Below are positions 22,178 to 34,653 of a stretch of 64,000 nucleotides of DNA, in pieces. The position numbers were made by a program, and so were the translations under genes. Source of the DNA: Circinella umbellata. Its lineage: Eukaryota > Mucoromycota > Mucoromycetes > Mucorales > Lichtheimiaceae. The notes below the pieces were generated by a model. That model ran no database searches, was not told where the DNA came from, and was given only the letters and a program-made list of their open reading frames with translations. The stretch's first letter is position 1. Each line of letters starts with the position of its first letter. The DNA lies in the NCBI GenBank assembly GCA_025093555.1, contig JAIWNF010000038.1, positions 1-64,000 on the forward strand, read 5' to 3'.

Positions 22178-23139
22178 TTAAATTAAATCTTTTCGTTGAG
22201 TCCAAAAGATATCTGTATCATGAGGATAATGAACATAACCATCTACGTTTAATTCAAATCCATTGTCAGAATCATCAAGAATGGACTTTATTTGTTCTTC
22301 AATTTCATTCTGTTCTTTTTGTGAAAGCATTTTAATATGACTTCTTGTTTTCATAATTCGGGTAATAACAGTTTCTTTGGTACAATACATATCATTTGTA
22401 GTTTGCTTAGATTTTAAAGGCAAATCAAATAATTGATTGACTTTTGGCTCTTTAAAAATTGTTTTCCATTTTTTTTGACGATATTGGGGTGCATCACCTT
22501 CATATTGTTCATATAAACTATAAAACATAAAAGTGACGTTATTATCTACACTTTAACATATAACGACTGTTTAAATAATCCTTCTTTTTTTCTTACTCTC
22601 GTAATTTTCGAACCCATTGACTACGTTCTTTACTTTCTAAATTCCACACAAGAACTAAATAACCCTCAGGTTTTAAAATTCGATGTATTTCTTCAAGACT
22701 TTTAATATCTGCAAACCAGTGAAAAGCTTGAAATATAAATACTACTTGTTGTGATTCTGATGCTAATGGAATATTCCAACTCGTTCCTTTGAATGTTTGT
22801 ACTTGTGGAAATAGTGATATAAGTTTTTCCCGCATATCATCCACAGGTTCAATTGCACTAATATTAGTATAGTGTCCTTGTTCAACTAAAAGTTTTGTAC
22901 CAAGACCAGTACCAGCAGCCAAATCTACCATAGGTATATCTTTATAACTATTATTATTTACTAATAAAGATTCGAGATGATCCAAAACTGCTTGTGGATA
23001 AGTAGGTCGTAACTTTGCTATATAATATTTAGTAATAAGAAAAAACATTATTAAACTATAAAGTAAGATATATATATATATTACCATATGCATCAGCTTG
23101 ACTAAAACCATTAGCAGCAGTAGGATGAATAGATGTCAT
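22178..23139 (-). CDS. Class I SAM-dependent methyltransferase (Methyltransf_11 type)
   Basis: Three exons (23139-23085, 23017-22597, 22517-22178), 271 aa. The N-terminus (SQADAYAKLRPTYPQAVLD) and motif I MVDLAAGTGLGTKLL (SAM binding) are followed by AIEPVDDMREKL, the FQAFHWFAD segment and ILKPEGYLVLVWN. This pattern is shared by small cytosolic methyltransferases of the trans-aconitate/Crg1-like group. The substrate cannot be deduced. It lies 180 bp upstream of the AP-3 gene on the same strand. The start at 23139 gives the usual short N-terminus. Confidence 0.85.
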
Positions 23140-25497
23140 AATAAAAAAGAATAATTAAAGAAATACAAACTCTAGTAATGTTTTGATAACGAGAAATATT
23201 TGCGTGTCTTAAATTACCTTGTTTTTTGGTTTTGCACAATTTTACATTGTATTGCATCATTTTGTAATACGTACAATAATATCAAAGAGCATCTTTTTTT
23301 ATTAAATTAATCAATCATATTGAAATTATTTATTCTATGAATATTTAATATCTACTACTCACAAAATAATTTGAGTTTATTATGACATCTACTTAATATA
23401 ATTTTTACACTGTACATTTTTTATGCATAACAAATTTCTAAAACAAGACTACTCCGATATACTTATTGTCTTATCAATTTTTTTCGTTAGTTAAAACCAC
23501 TCTATTACACTACTATGAGTGAATAGCTATTATTGACTATTGAAAATGATAATTATATAAAATAATTAAATCGATATAGAAACAAAAAGCCGTCCTTTCA
23601 ATTATTTTATTATTACCATGGTAATGAAAATTCGTAACAATATGGATGTTACAAATGAAAAGTACAGTTGTATCGGTTTATATAGAACATCAATTATAAT
23701 ATCTTTAAAGTATTCACCCAATACATATGGTAAAAACTTAAAGTATAATTAATTTTCTATATTTAACATATTGAAGACAGTATGAATAAAAACATAGAAG
23801 CGAACCATAAAAGAAAGACTACTAGTTTGACTTCATGAATATAATAACTGACCAATTCGATCATACCAACTATTATAAATAGTATATAGCAGCAGTAATG
23901 TTTCTCTTTATCTTGAGGGGGAAAGGAAGACTGCGTGTGATGAGTTATCAACGACAAAGTTATTGCTTTTTCTTTATTATACGAAGAAGGAAGATTAGAT
24001 ACAAGATAAGAAATTATTACTAATTGTAATAACAATATTTCAAGTAGAAACTGGATAAGTTATATTTTTTACAGAAAATACTAGGCAAATCTTTGATTAT
24101 TTCTATTTATTACCAAGCTTTGTCCCCAAAAATCGGTTTTATGATCTGTACATGAGTCATGGGATCATATATATTTAACATATAAAATGATGATGATTAT
24201 AAATAAATAAATGTTTATTTCAAACTCTGACGTAGATATTAGCTCCATATCAGTGTTTTAGAATATACAGTAGTTTATAGTGTTGATATGCATTTTTTTT
24301 ATAAATTACAATGAAAGGAAAGAGAAACGAATAGTGAATATTTATAAAACTAGTCACCACAGCTAATAAAAATATATAAATCTGGGCTCTCTTTATATAA
24401 TAAGAGCAGAGAAAGAACAATGAATGTTATATTACGAGGAAAATACTTCAAATGGTAGAACATCCTAGAAATATGCATATTTGACAATTGAATAATGAAT
24501 AATATAATATGGGGGAAGAAGGTTACTAAAATTATTAACAATGAATGAAAATGCTATCTAACATTGACTTTCAATTAATATACAACAATGACTTCATTCC
24601 CTTCCTTATTTTTACATATGATACTTTCTAAAATTTAATGTTTTTTAAAAGAAGAATCATCAGATCACAAAACCTTTATGCATCGTCTATCAAAATAAAC
24701 TCATGACAGTTATAAAGTAGTGAATATAAATATTTTATTTGTATATTTATATGTGGCGTAGGTATTTTCTTTTTTGACAATTCATATACATTTTGGTATT
24801 GAAACTAAACAACCAAAGTCTCCCTTTTTATAAATATTAATAAATGGAAACTACTTTTACTAGAGTTACCTTTATCAGAGTCCCAGATTATTAAATGAGT
24901 GTTACAATTATATGGCGGGTAGTTGGGTACCGAGTTTACCAATAGTACGTCAGCCGATATTACTGTTTTAAGAATTTATTAAGATGAAAACTTTTTTTTG
25001 TGAACTGATATACGACAACAGAATAGAAAATATAAAAAAGGGTACACACTCCCCGTGACAAAACAGCATATTTTTTTTTGTGTTTCTTTTAAGTTTGTTA
25101 TTATTATTTTCAAATCTTAATTATAGATATAAATATTATATTACACGTTATCTGAAAGAGAAAAAGAAGGGAGGGGGGGATCTTATTAATAGTTGTTATT
25201 ATGAAGTATAATCATTACACATACAAAATTTCTATTTTGGTAACTCAAAAGTAAACAATCGATAAAAAGTAAATAAATACTTTTATTTCTTTTTTACTTT
25301 TTTTCTGTTATTACAACTTTATACTCACACGCACACACATACATACAAAATAAAGATAAAAATTATTTTTGTATAGCAACCACCAACTCTTTTTTTTAGA
25401 CATTTTATAAAACAAACTGGATCAACAAGTATACAATTGTAATAGTGTGGCGGAATATGGGCCCCATGTACCTGTACTTCTCCATGTCCCATGTACA
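23140..25497. other. Intergenic, 2.4 kb, no supported gene
   Basis: Very AT-rich with homopolymer runs. Open frames on either strand (23763-24035, 24350-24541) look like chance. It includes the promoters of the methyltransferase (left, minus) and of the gene at 25498 (right, plus). Frames immediately left of 25498 (..VAEYGPHVPVLLHVPC..) stay open in phase with that gene back to a TAA at 25408, so its 5' end could extend into this stretch. Confidence 0.5.
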
Positions 25498-26904
25498 ATG
25501 GAAAATCCAGAGCCCATTGTTGTCATTAAAAGAGAAACCACACCTGCTGGGTCACCTCCTGTTGTTTTAAGTAAATATTTATTTTTTATTATTATTTTCA
25601 AAGAATAATATGTATTAACTTTTTTTTTTGAAAAAAAAAAAACAGTAACAGGTGTATTCATTAAGCATAAGCGTCCCATTATCGTGGATGAACGAAGAGA
25701 TCAATCAAAAGAATTAATGGTTTTCGATCGACGATCGACAACTGCGGTATCCAAGGATTTTTCTTCACCTGGGTTTTATCCACTCGATGTAACGCACGGG
25801 CCTCTTATGTCGTTGCTAGCGGCTGTTCGTCTTCTAGACCCCGTCGAATCTTCTCAGCCTTCTTCGATCTCTAATACATTAGGAGCAATACCACCTACAA
25901 CACTAATGAATAATATTAGTAATAGTAATAATAATAACCAACAACAACAAAATTTTTCTTATCCCATGGTATTTCCTCAAAACAATATGTATTATGGAAT
26001 GCCTGTGCAACCTGGAATGCCAACATCAATGGCACCTCCAAATACAATACCAACGGCAGCAGCTAGTCTTCCACCACAACTACTTCCTGTATTACAACCT
26101 TACTTATTTAGTCAGCAGCAACAACATCAACAACAACAACATTTTGTCAACCAACAACAACAAAAGTCATCACAATATCAGCCTAATTCATATACCCAAC
26201 GTAAACCTATACAACTACAGCAACAACAACAACATACAACAGCATCATCGTCATCATTATCAGGAATCTCAAACTTTAATGATATAATCAATTCTACTTC
26301 AAGTGCTCGTTCATCTCCGGCATTAGTTGTCAATTCCAACAGTAACTCTAATGACTTGATAAATAATACTCCCGTTCGATCATCTCCGGCACAGTTCGCC
26401 GATGGTCAACCAACAGAACTCCGAAATGCTTCAATATCTCCAAATAATAACCATCATCGTATTCGACGTAAACAACCGCATTTTCCTCCTAATTCTACCG
26501 ATACTCCAAATAATCATAATAATAATAATAATAACAGAACGATCCGTCGCCGTGTAAGATTCGCTAAAACCGATCAAATTTTTAGTTATGATGTAGATGA
26601 ACATGAACATGCTGATTCTTATCCAGCTCAAGATAAAGAATACGATTATAATGATGAGGATGAGGATGATATAGATGATGAAGATGAAGAAGATGATTAT
26701 TATGATGATTACGATGAAGAAGAAGAAGAAGATTTAAGAATGGTACGGCACCGTTGGTCACCGCGAACGATTCCAAGAGAGCAATCACATGATGTATACA
26801 ATTTTCAGTCACGTCCACCTCCATTTCCTTACAGAAGAAGGGGAAGGAGGCGGTGGCCTGTAGCTCATCGCCCTCCGCTCCATTTGCATCATACAGAAGT
26901 TTAA
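25498..26904 (+). CDS. Unrecognised Q/N-rich protein with acidic tail and RVxF-like motif
   Basis: Two exons (25498-25570, 25646-26904), 443 aa. The first 85 residues look globular and conserved (MENPEPIVVIKRE.., VFIKHKRPIIVDERRDQ, DFSSPGFYPLDVTHGP). Next comes a long Asn/Gln/Ser-rich region, then a basic block with RTIRRRVRFAKTDQIFSYD, an Asp/Glu/Tyr-rich acidic run and an Arg-rich tail (YRRRGRRRW). RVRF preceded by basic residues resembles a protein phosphatase 1 docking site. I do not know the family. Start: ATG 25498 has a good context (acaATGG), but the frame is open 87 bp further up without another ATG, so an upstream exon is possible. Confidence 0.65.
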
Positions 26905-27236
26905 AAAAGAAGAATATTTTTGTTAAAACAAAGAAAATAGTTATTATCAAGGGATTTTTTTTTGTTTAATCCAGTAAAAATTAGTATATAAAAAGAAAAA
27001 AACATACAAATGAATTATTCTTTTTTTGTTGAAAGGGGAGGAAGAGATTATTGCTGCTTGAATGGTAATATACATATACATACGTACACATATATATAAG
27101 ACAAAAGAGGAAAGTGATTAGATATGAACATAAAATAATAATAGTATTGAAAGGGATAAAATAATAACGGTGATCCTCTGGGGTTGCGAGGAAAGTAGCG
27201 AGGTATGAAAGAAGAAAGAAAGATTGTACCAATAGC
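26905..27236. other. Convergent 3' intergenic spacer
   Basis: A 332-bp AT-rich spacer between two convergent genes (stop codons at 26904 and 27237). It should hold both 3' untranslated regions; no other feature is seen. Confidence 0.6.
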
Positions 27237-27502
27237 TTAGAATAAACCAGTAACCTTGCTCACCATGATAGGAGTATATTGATAAAATGTTGCAAAAGAT
27301 AATGAAACTATAGTTAACAAAATAGCATCTTTTATAATATAAAATTAATACTTTTTTTTTGACAGCTATTATGTATAATGAAAGAAGAAGAAGTTAACTT
27401 ACTGAATAAAGTCTTTTCCCAAGGTTCCATAACATAAACAGCTGTCATCAGTTCATATTGAAGACACTTTTCATAAATATAATGACTTAATGATTTTTGC
27501 AT
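27237..27502 (-). CDS. Small subunit of serine palmitoyltransferase (ssSPT family)
   Basis: A tiny two-exon gene (27502-27403 and 27328-27237) encoding 63 aa, missed by simple ORF calling because neither exon is long. The N-terminal half carries YEKCLQYELMTAVYVMEPWE, which matches the animal ssSPT pattern of an aromatic Tyr-rich stretch followed by a (L/M)EPWE signature. TLFNAILLTIVSLSFATFY forms the single transmembrane helix, split by the intron after TLF. Family role: ER-membrane activator of serine palmitoyltransferase, the first step of sphingolipid synthesis; it binds the large subunits and influences acyl-CoA choice. The splice sites are canonical (A|GTAAGT, AAAAG|AT). Homology is judged from a short motif, but length, topology and motif position all agree. 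Confidence 0.85.
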
Positions 27503-28434
27503 TATTAATTGAATAGGTAGAAGTAGAAAAAGAAGAAAAAAGAAGAAAATGTGTTGTGTTCTTTGCTTGTTGCTTCTTCTAATAACCCGGTTATAATTTA
27601 TATTCTACATCGGTTGAATTATTTATACCCCTTCCGCTCTCTCTCTCTCTCTTTACCATCGGGAACGGTTTCATGGGATCTTTTTATTCCGCGTCTTTTT
27701 ATATAAAATACTTCTTTTGTATTCTAGTTGAATATTTCAAGTTGTATCTACTCAACCCAATGTTTCGGTTCAGTATAGCTATGGGTTTTTTAAGTTAAAT
27801 AATTGAATTCATATTCACATTCTTATATTCTAGTATGATAATATTATTTATTCTTCCAATCTTTTCGTGTTATTATTAATGCAATTTTATAAGTCTAGTT
27901 AAGCATCTTTCTTAACTCCGTAAAAATAAACAAATGTTGTTGAGATTAATAGCATTGATAAGTTTAAAGGGGGGAATTAATTTTTCCCTTTATAGTTTTA
28001 TAGTAATCCAAACCCATTTCTTTTTGTGTGAATGTCATTCTTTATCATCACATGCCTTGGGCTTAACTATTATTCTGAAACCCCCATTTCAATTTTATTT
28101 TCATAGATGATTTATTATAGTAACCCGCAAACGGGTAAAAAATAAGAAATATCTTATCTATAATATCATTTTGCCGTTATTCGGATTATAATAATTCGGA
28201 TTTTCTTTTGCTTCATCTTAATTACCCTTATAACAACTTTCTTATAAGTTTACAAATAAGAAAAGAAAAGAGATAAGGACTTGTATAAAAAAAAACAAAT
28301 TAATGCTTTTAATCCACAATTTTTTCGATTTCCGACTGTGCGGGCTGAACGACCAGAGTTTAGGAGGAACAATGTAGTAAAGAAAAAGAATAGAGGCGAA
28401 AAGGGAAACTTTCCTCCTTCCGAAAATAACCCAT
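27503..28434. promoter_or_regulatory. Shared divergent promoter of ssSPT and uL23 genes
   Basis: 932 bp between two divergent starts. The motif ACCCG occurs three times: as ACCCGGTT at 27584-27591 and as the inverted pair ACCCG-CAAA-CGGGT at 28123-28136. A CT repeat (27642-27653) lies near the ssSPT side, and pyrimidine-rich leader sequence precedes the uL23 start, as is common for ribosomal protein genes. Which motif is functional is unknown. Confidence 0.3.
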
Positions 28435-29312
28435 ATGGCACCCACTAAAGCTTCTGGTGCGTTAAATATTATAATACAATTACATTTTAATTATTATTAT
28501 TTTTATTTCAATGGATGGATGAATATATAGAATAGATGGATGGAATAAAAATTAGAAAAATGAAAAAAAACGGATGGATGAATTATATACTAACCGACGA
28601 AAATATAATTCAACAATGACGAATTTTCCAAATTTAATAGCATCAAAGGCTGCTGCTGCCAAGAAGGCCGCTTTGAAGGGCGTTCATGGTAAATCGGTCC
28701 GTAAGGTCCGTACCTCTGCCCATTTCCACTTGCCAAAGACTTTGCGTTTGTCTCGCAAGCCTAAATATGCACGCAAGTCAGTTCCTCATTTGCCCCGCAT
28801 GGACCAATATCGTGTCGTTCGTAACCCCTTGAACACCGAAACTGCCATGAAGAAGATTGAAGAACACAACACTTTGACCTTTATTGTTGATGTTAAGGCT
28901 AACAAGCATCAAATTAAGGATGCTGTCAAGCGTCTTTATGATGTTGAAGCTCTTAAGGTTAACACTTTGATCAGGTAAATATATTTTATATTTTTTATTT
29001 AAAGAATGAATGGAGTGTAGCATTTTAGAGAGAATAAAAAAAAAGACTAGAAGGAACGGTTAAATTATTAAAAAAACGAATTGAATATTAATTATAAATA
29101 TTAATTGAATAGACCCGACGGTAAGAAGAAAGCCTACGTTCGTTTGACCGCTGACGTTGATGCTTTGGATGTTGCCAACAAGGTAAGAGCTTATGAATTA
29201 ATATATATGTGTGGGAGAAGAGAGAGAAAGAACTGCATGAATATTAGATATATATATGTATAAGAAATACTAATCTTTTATATTCCTTTTTATATAGATC
29301 GGTTTGATTTAA
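28435..29312 (+). CDS. RPL25: Ribosomal protein uL23 (L25 / L23a), large subunit
   Basis: Four exons (28435-28456, 28641-28974, 29113-29182, 29298-29312), 146 aa. The first exon is only 22 nt (MAPTKAS), and the last encodes IGLI plus the stop. The body has the basic N-terminal tail ([20 protein letters not shown]), the [10 protein letters not shown] segment, and the conserved core [20 protein letters not shown] and [18 protein letters not shown], ending with [18 protein letters not shown] and [12 protein letters not shown]. uL23 binds 25S rRNA at the polypeptide exit tunnel and docks SRP and other factors. Codon use is strongly biased (AAG, GTC, CGT), like ATP sulfurylase in this window and unlike most neighbours, as expected for high expression. 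A canonical branch site (TACTAAC) precedes exon 2. Confidence 0.97.
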
Positions 29313-29724
29313 ATTCGATTTTTTTTATATATATCTTTTGTGTAAAAATAAAAAAAAAAGGTTGAGAGTGTATTTTATACTCTAGTGCCAGAAATAATTA
29401 TTGTGGATCCATTATTATTATTATTATTATTATTTTACTAGTTTTAGATACATTAAAAGAAACCAGTTTGACACACGAAAAAAAAACCTATTATCACGGA
29501 ACAGAAATCGCATGACCTATTTTCTCTAAACAAAAAAACAACATCAACACAACTTTTTTTATTTATTTATTTATGGAGAATCACAGTGATCCTTTTTTGT
29601 TCCAGGTTTTTCTTTTTTTGACAATGAGAAAAGAAACAACAAAATCTGTTTCTCTTTCTCCTTTTTGTCTTTTATTTATCACTCTTTCTTTTTACTTAAA
29701 AAGCAACCTTTATCTTATAATATA
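29313..29724. other. Intergenic spacer between uL23 and the TMEM62-like gene
   Basis: Tandem genes in the same direction. It contains an (ATT)n run at about 29412-29435 and T-rich promoter sequence upstream of 29725. Nothing else is seen. Confidence 0.5.
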
Positions 29725-32700
29725 ATGAGGATTAAATGGGGTTGGACATGGTTATTTATTATATTCATATGTTCATTAAGAGCTTGTTATTTACATTGGT
29801 TATCAACTTCCGAGTTACGAACTAAAGGGAGTGGAGTTGTTCCTTGGTATCGATTTCATCAACCTACTTCACCACAAAAAAAATCACTTTCTTCTGAAAA
29901 TGATAATATTGTGATTGACAATACTTCTTCCAATTTATTTTATTTTATACAGGTAAGTTTTTTATCATCCCAACAACAATAATAATAATAACTTAACAAC
30001 ATATATATATATAAGATATCTGATCTTCACCTATCTAAATATCGAGCAAGAGGACATACACTCCATTTTCTTCATTTTGTTCGTTCTATTCTTCCTATTG
30101 TCAAGTAAAAATATCAATAACCAATTGAAATAATAAAAAGAAAAAAAAACTATACATTTTATATATTATCAAATAATAATAATAATAATGTTTATATCAA
30201 TATCAGGCCAAATTTTGTTGTTGTCACAGGAGATCTTACTGATGCTAAAGATATTCGACGTATCACATCACAACAGTATAAAGAAGAATGGGATGTATAT
30301 CGTCAAACAATAGAACAAGGTGCTCAATATATGCCATGGTATGATATGCGTGGTAACCATGATTGTTTTGATTTGCCTTCTTGGCAATCCCATGTCAATT
30401 TTTATCGAACTCATGGTAAAAGTGCTGACCTCATGGAAGCTGGACAAGGTATTTATGAATGGCAATTAACACCATCTTATGGAAAATATCGTTTTGTTGC
30501 GATTGATGCTTGGTATGTATATATAAGATATATGTTTTGTTTATTACAAAAAATATTCAAAGTGTATGTTGCTAATCTATAAAAAAAAATGGTATTTTTA
30601 ATATGTAGCCCGAAACGTGGACCCTCTCGGCCGTTCAACTTTTTTGGTTATCTCACATCTAAAACAATGGATCGACTAGCTGATATCCTCCAACCGGAAT
30701 CAAACTATAACCACACGTTTGTTGTAAGTCTTTTGTTTTATTATTATAAAGTGATATTATGTGTATGTGTTACTCGAGATAGATAATTTATCTAAAAAAA
30801 ACAATAACAGTGTTTTGACATAACTCTCTTGTTGCATGTCTAATTTAGTTTTCACATTATCCGACCACTACAATGGTTTTTGGTGTTTCAAGTAAAGGTC
30901 ATGGGTTCCGTGATCTTGCTAAAAAATATAGTGTTTATTTCTGTGGTCATCTGCATCGGCTTACTGCAGGTACAGTGTATGACAATCACACATGTAAAAT
31001 CTAAAATGTCACTAGATAAAATATCCCATATGCACTCAAATATATAATTTTATTTGTTGAATCAATGAAATCAAACTTAACTAAATACAAATCCACAAAA
31101 AAAAAAAAAAATAGGACTTGGTGAAATACTTAAATGGTATGATCCTAATGGCCATTCCTTGGAATTAGAACTTGGTGATATGATGGTTCATGGTGTTTAT
31201 CGTATTGTTGCTGTTGATCATGATATGATTTCTTTTGTGGATGTTGAATTACCTCGTAAACAACTTGAACTTCATACTACAAATCCAATTCAAGCCAATG
31301 GTGATATTCTATGGCCTGCACGTATTCATCCAGCTCCTATTATTCTTATTACAAATCCAAAAGATGCACGTTATGCCCTTCCACATAAAGAACCATTACA
31401 TAGAATCCAACAAAGTCAACATATCCGATTTTTGATATTTGATGATCAGGCACCAGAAGATCTTGAAGTCTCAATTATGATTGATGGTGAGCCACATCCT
31501 GTGGCTGCAACACGGTCCATCTCCAAAGCAACAAACCAGCCCCATGATCCACCGCTTTGGACAGCACCCTGGAATCCCAGCCAATTAAATCAAGCATCTT
31601 TACATACCATTGAAATTAGAGTGACCACAGCGGATGGACAAGTAGGGAAATCGTCTATTGTATTTCGACTTGATAATCATCGTGCTAAAATAGCAGGTGG
31701 ACCGGGTGAATTCATTATTTCATCTAATATGGTCATTATGGTATATATTTTTTCTTTGCGTCACCATAAAAAAAATTGTTGAAAGAAAGTTCTATAGTGT
31801 TTACTGATTCTCTTTATTTTTTTCATCCATTGATGCCGCCATTTTTTTTAATGGTTGAATGTTTCAGCTTCAAGGTGTTACATTATTTGCCATTGCACTT
31901 ATGCTTCTGGTACTCATATTACCAAAGTTTTATGATGAAGAATATGAAGCAATCAGTAGAAAATTATTTGAACGTATTCATCGTCTTGAAGAAGAACAAT
32001 ATGAACCTTTATCTTCTTGTGGTCGTGGAAGAGGACTACTTCGTCGAAGAAGATCCAAGTTACGTCGTCAGGTCTATATATGGACATTACGTTTTTTACA
32101 ATTATCACGCGAACAACCAAGCTGTTGGCTTGCCAGTGTTCTTTTTATACTGGCACTCATCACATTGCCATGGTTTCGGGCCGAATTTATTCCTTCAGCA
32201 CCGCCAAACGAAAGATATGGAACTTTTTACTTGTGGGGATTAAAATTCGCAAATGAATGGATCCCGATCGCCGATACTTGGATGTTTGCAGCGGAGCAGG
32301 TTTGGCTTAATGTTGTTGTTTTTGTGATTTTATTTGCATGGCGGTCTGTAGATAATTTGAACAGTAATAACGTAATTTACCAACAAGAAGACGCATCACA
32401 ACAACAAAAAAGACCACAACGACAATTACATGAATACCCATGGTTTAAAGGATTAGAAGTCGTTTATTGGTTATGGCGCGTTTCTGAATTGATGGCACTA
32501 GCAGCATTTTATGGTGGTGCTTCTGCACTTGTATTTAATATCTTGGTGATATGGATTTCATTTGTGGGTTATAATCTTGCTTGGGGCAAGGGAGGAATAT
32601 TTAATCAAAAACGCCGATCATCTTCATTCCCAATACTTGAATGTCCGTGCAACGAAGAAGATGACAATCGTAACGTCCTTCATCCTATTAATAATACAAC

Positions 32701-32926
32701 AATTTCAAAAGAACAACAACAGCAACAACATGGGGATAATGTTTACCCTCTTTCTTTGGCTATAACAAAAGTTTCAGATGATATGATGACAATTCATGGA
32801 AGTAGCACAAGTAATCCGAATAGTAGTAGTAGTGGAGAATCTAGTAGTAGTGCGTCATCCACTCCTTTTAATGGTAGTCCAAGATTTTGGGCCAAGAATC
32901 GAAAGCGAAGTTTGAGAAGAGACTAA
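29725..32926 (+). CDS. TMEM62-like membrane metallophosphoesterase
   Basis: Seven exons (29725-29952, 30016-30104, 30207-30512, 30609-30723, 30849-30969, 31115-31740, 31868-32926), 847 aa. A signal-anchor helix (WTWLFIIFICSLRACYL) precedes the calcineurin-like phosphoesterase domain, whose metal-binding motifs appear in order across exon joins: ISDLHLS, VTGDLTD, RGNHDCFD, SHYP and CGHLHRL. A beta-rich domain (ELELGDMMVHGVYRIVAVDH) follows, then several membrane helices (LFAIALMLLVLILP, WLASVLFILALITLPW, VVVFVILFAW) and a Ser-rich cytoplasmic tail. This is the layout of TMEM62 proteins, whose substrate is unknown. It is longer than animal TMEM62 because of the tail. An ATG 60 bp upstream in the same frame is possible, but 29725 places the hydrophobic anchor near the N-terminus. 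Confidence 0.88.
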
Positions 32927-33094
32927 AAAAAAAAAAGTAGTAATATACATGGTTTTTGCCTCCGCTCTAATAATTCAATAAAAAAATAATCTGACCCTGT
33001 CTGTTTTACATCATTTTCATTATTGTGGTTCTTTTTTCTCTTTTTTATTCTTCTTTTTCCTTCTTCATTTTGTATTTTCTTTTAATTAATATAT

Positions 33095-34653
33095 ATGGTA
33101 GTTGAATATCAAGACGAACAATTACGGCGCTCAAAATGGGCAATTATTCGATGGTTTCGACTAGATCGTTTACAACCTGAACGTGCAGTTACATCATATT
33201 GGGTATCATCAAAAACTCTTTTTTTCATTCGGATACCGATAGCGTTATATACAACTGTCATTATGTGGGCATCCATCGGTACTACGGCACAAGAAGGTGA
33301 TTTTCAACGTTATTTCGCTCATTTCACACAACTGACATTTATCGGTCTTCATGCATACTTGATTGTAATGTATCTGTATTATATATATATATAACAAACA
33401 AACAAAAAAAGAGGAGAAAAATGTTGTCAAACCAACAGCAAAAAAAAAAACTATTATTAATAAGCAAACCACCATCGTAATACGTTATATGATTATTTAT
33501 TATTACTATAGACGGTACTTTATCATAATGTCTGTTATTTAAGGACATCACAACCTCATCAACCCAATTCATTTTTTAATCAACCATCTGTACTTAATTA
33601 TTTATTTTCATATTTATATCATAGCATTGTAGTATTTAAGTAAGTATTATAGGATCGGCCTAAAAAAAAAAATCAGAAAAATTTGTTTCACCGGTTTTAC
33701 ATGTATCTAACCCCTTTTTTTTTAACCATGGTCTCACATTTTCCAATTATATAAATTATTAGTATTATCACGCCAATTGTTTATTGTAAAGTATACTGCT
33801 CTTTTTTTTTCCTATCCCCTTGTCCTTTTTTTTTCATGATTATTATATTTATTAAAAGAAATTACATATATTTATTTAGGGTGCGCATTGGCACCAATGG
33901 CCAAGTCAGGTAAGCAAAAAAAAATTAGAAAACGGAGGAAAGTCAAGGGAATAGGATAAGTAAAAAAAAATGCTTGGTAAAATCTGGATTATTTATATAT
34001 ATATATATGTTTCTATTATATAGCAGCAAATCAGGAAACTATAACAAAGGATGAACCACCCGTACTATGGTGGGTTACTACATCATTACATGGTGTTTCA
34101 TTTGTGTTGATGATGATAGAAGTGATATTTAGCCGAATGACACTTTATGTTAATATGGTGCTATTAGTGTTTATCAATGTTGTTTTGTACATGTTTTTAA
34201 CATTCATCATATATGCAACGTAAGTTATTATTATTATAATCCTGGTCTTGTTTCTCTTATCAGAAAACACACACACGCATATATATATAAACCCATTAGA
34301 GAATAACAATTCATTATTATCAATGCTGTGTACTCTGATTAAAAAAATATAACATTTAATTGAATTTACTGACTGATTCATATTGTAATTTATCTAGCAC
34401 TGGTTGGTGGGTATATGGATTCTTAGATTGGGGCCAAGGTGGTAAAACAGCAGGATGGTATATTGGTATTGGTGCAGCATTTATCGTTGTATATTTCGTT
34501 CAGTTCCTATTCCATATGTTACGAGACTGGGTTGCTAGAAAACTAGGCAGAAACCCAAGGAAACCGGAAATGCGTCAAGTAAATGAGACTGATGAAGAAG
34601 CAGGACAACTTAGAGATAGTGGAATAGACACATCACAACTTCCTCGTTATTAA
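33095..34653 (+). CDS. FAR-17a/AIG1-like membrane protein
   Basis: Six exons (33095-33364, 33512-33639, 33763-33785, 33880-33909, 34024-34219, 34398-34653), 300 aa with about six membrane helices. Exon 3 is only 23 nt and exon 4 is 30 nt; together they restore NIITPIVYWCALAPMAKS. Family features include FTQLTFIGLHAYLI, containing the Thr position used for catalysis in AIG1/ADTRP, and VTTSLHGVSFVLMMIE, containing the paired His. WWVYGFLDWGQGGKTAGWY and a charged tail follow. AIG1/ADTRP are threonine hydrolases of fatty-acid esters of hydroxy fatty acids; that activity here is inference from the two residues. It lies 168 bp downstream of the TMEM62-like gene on the same strand. Confidence 0.82.

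Noticed and set aside
31776..32243. 155-codon plus-strand ORF overlapping the TMEM62-like gene
   Set aside because: It is a different frame across the last intron and exon; the spliced TMEM62 frame has membrane helices and continuous homology.
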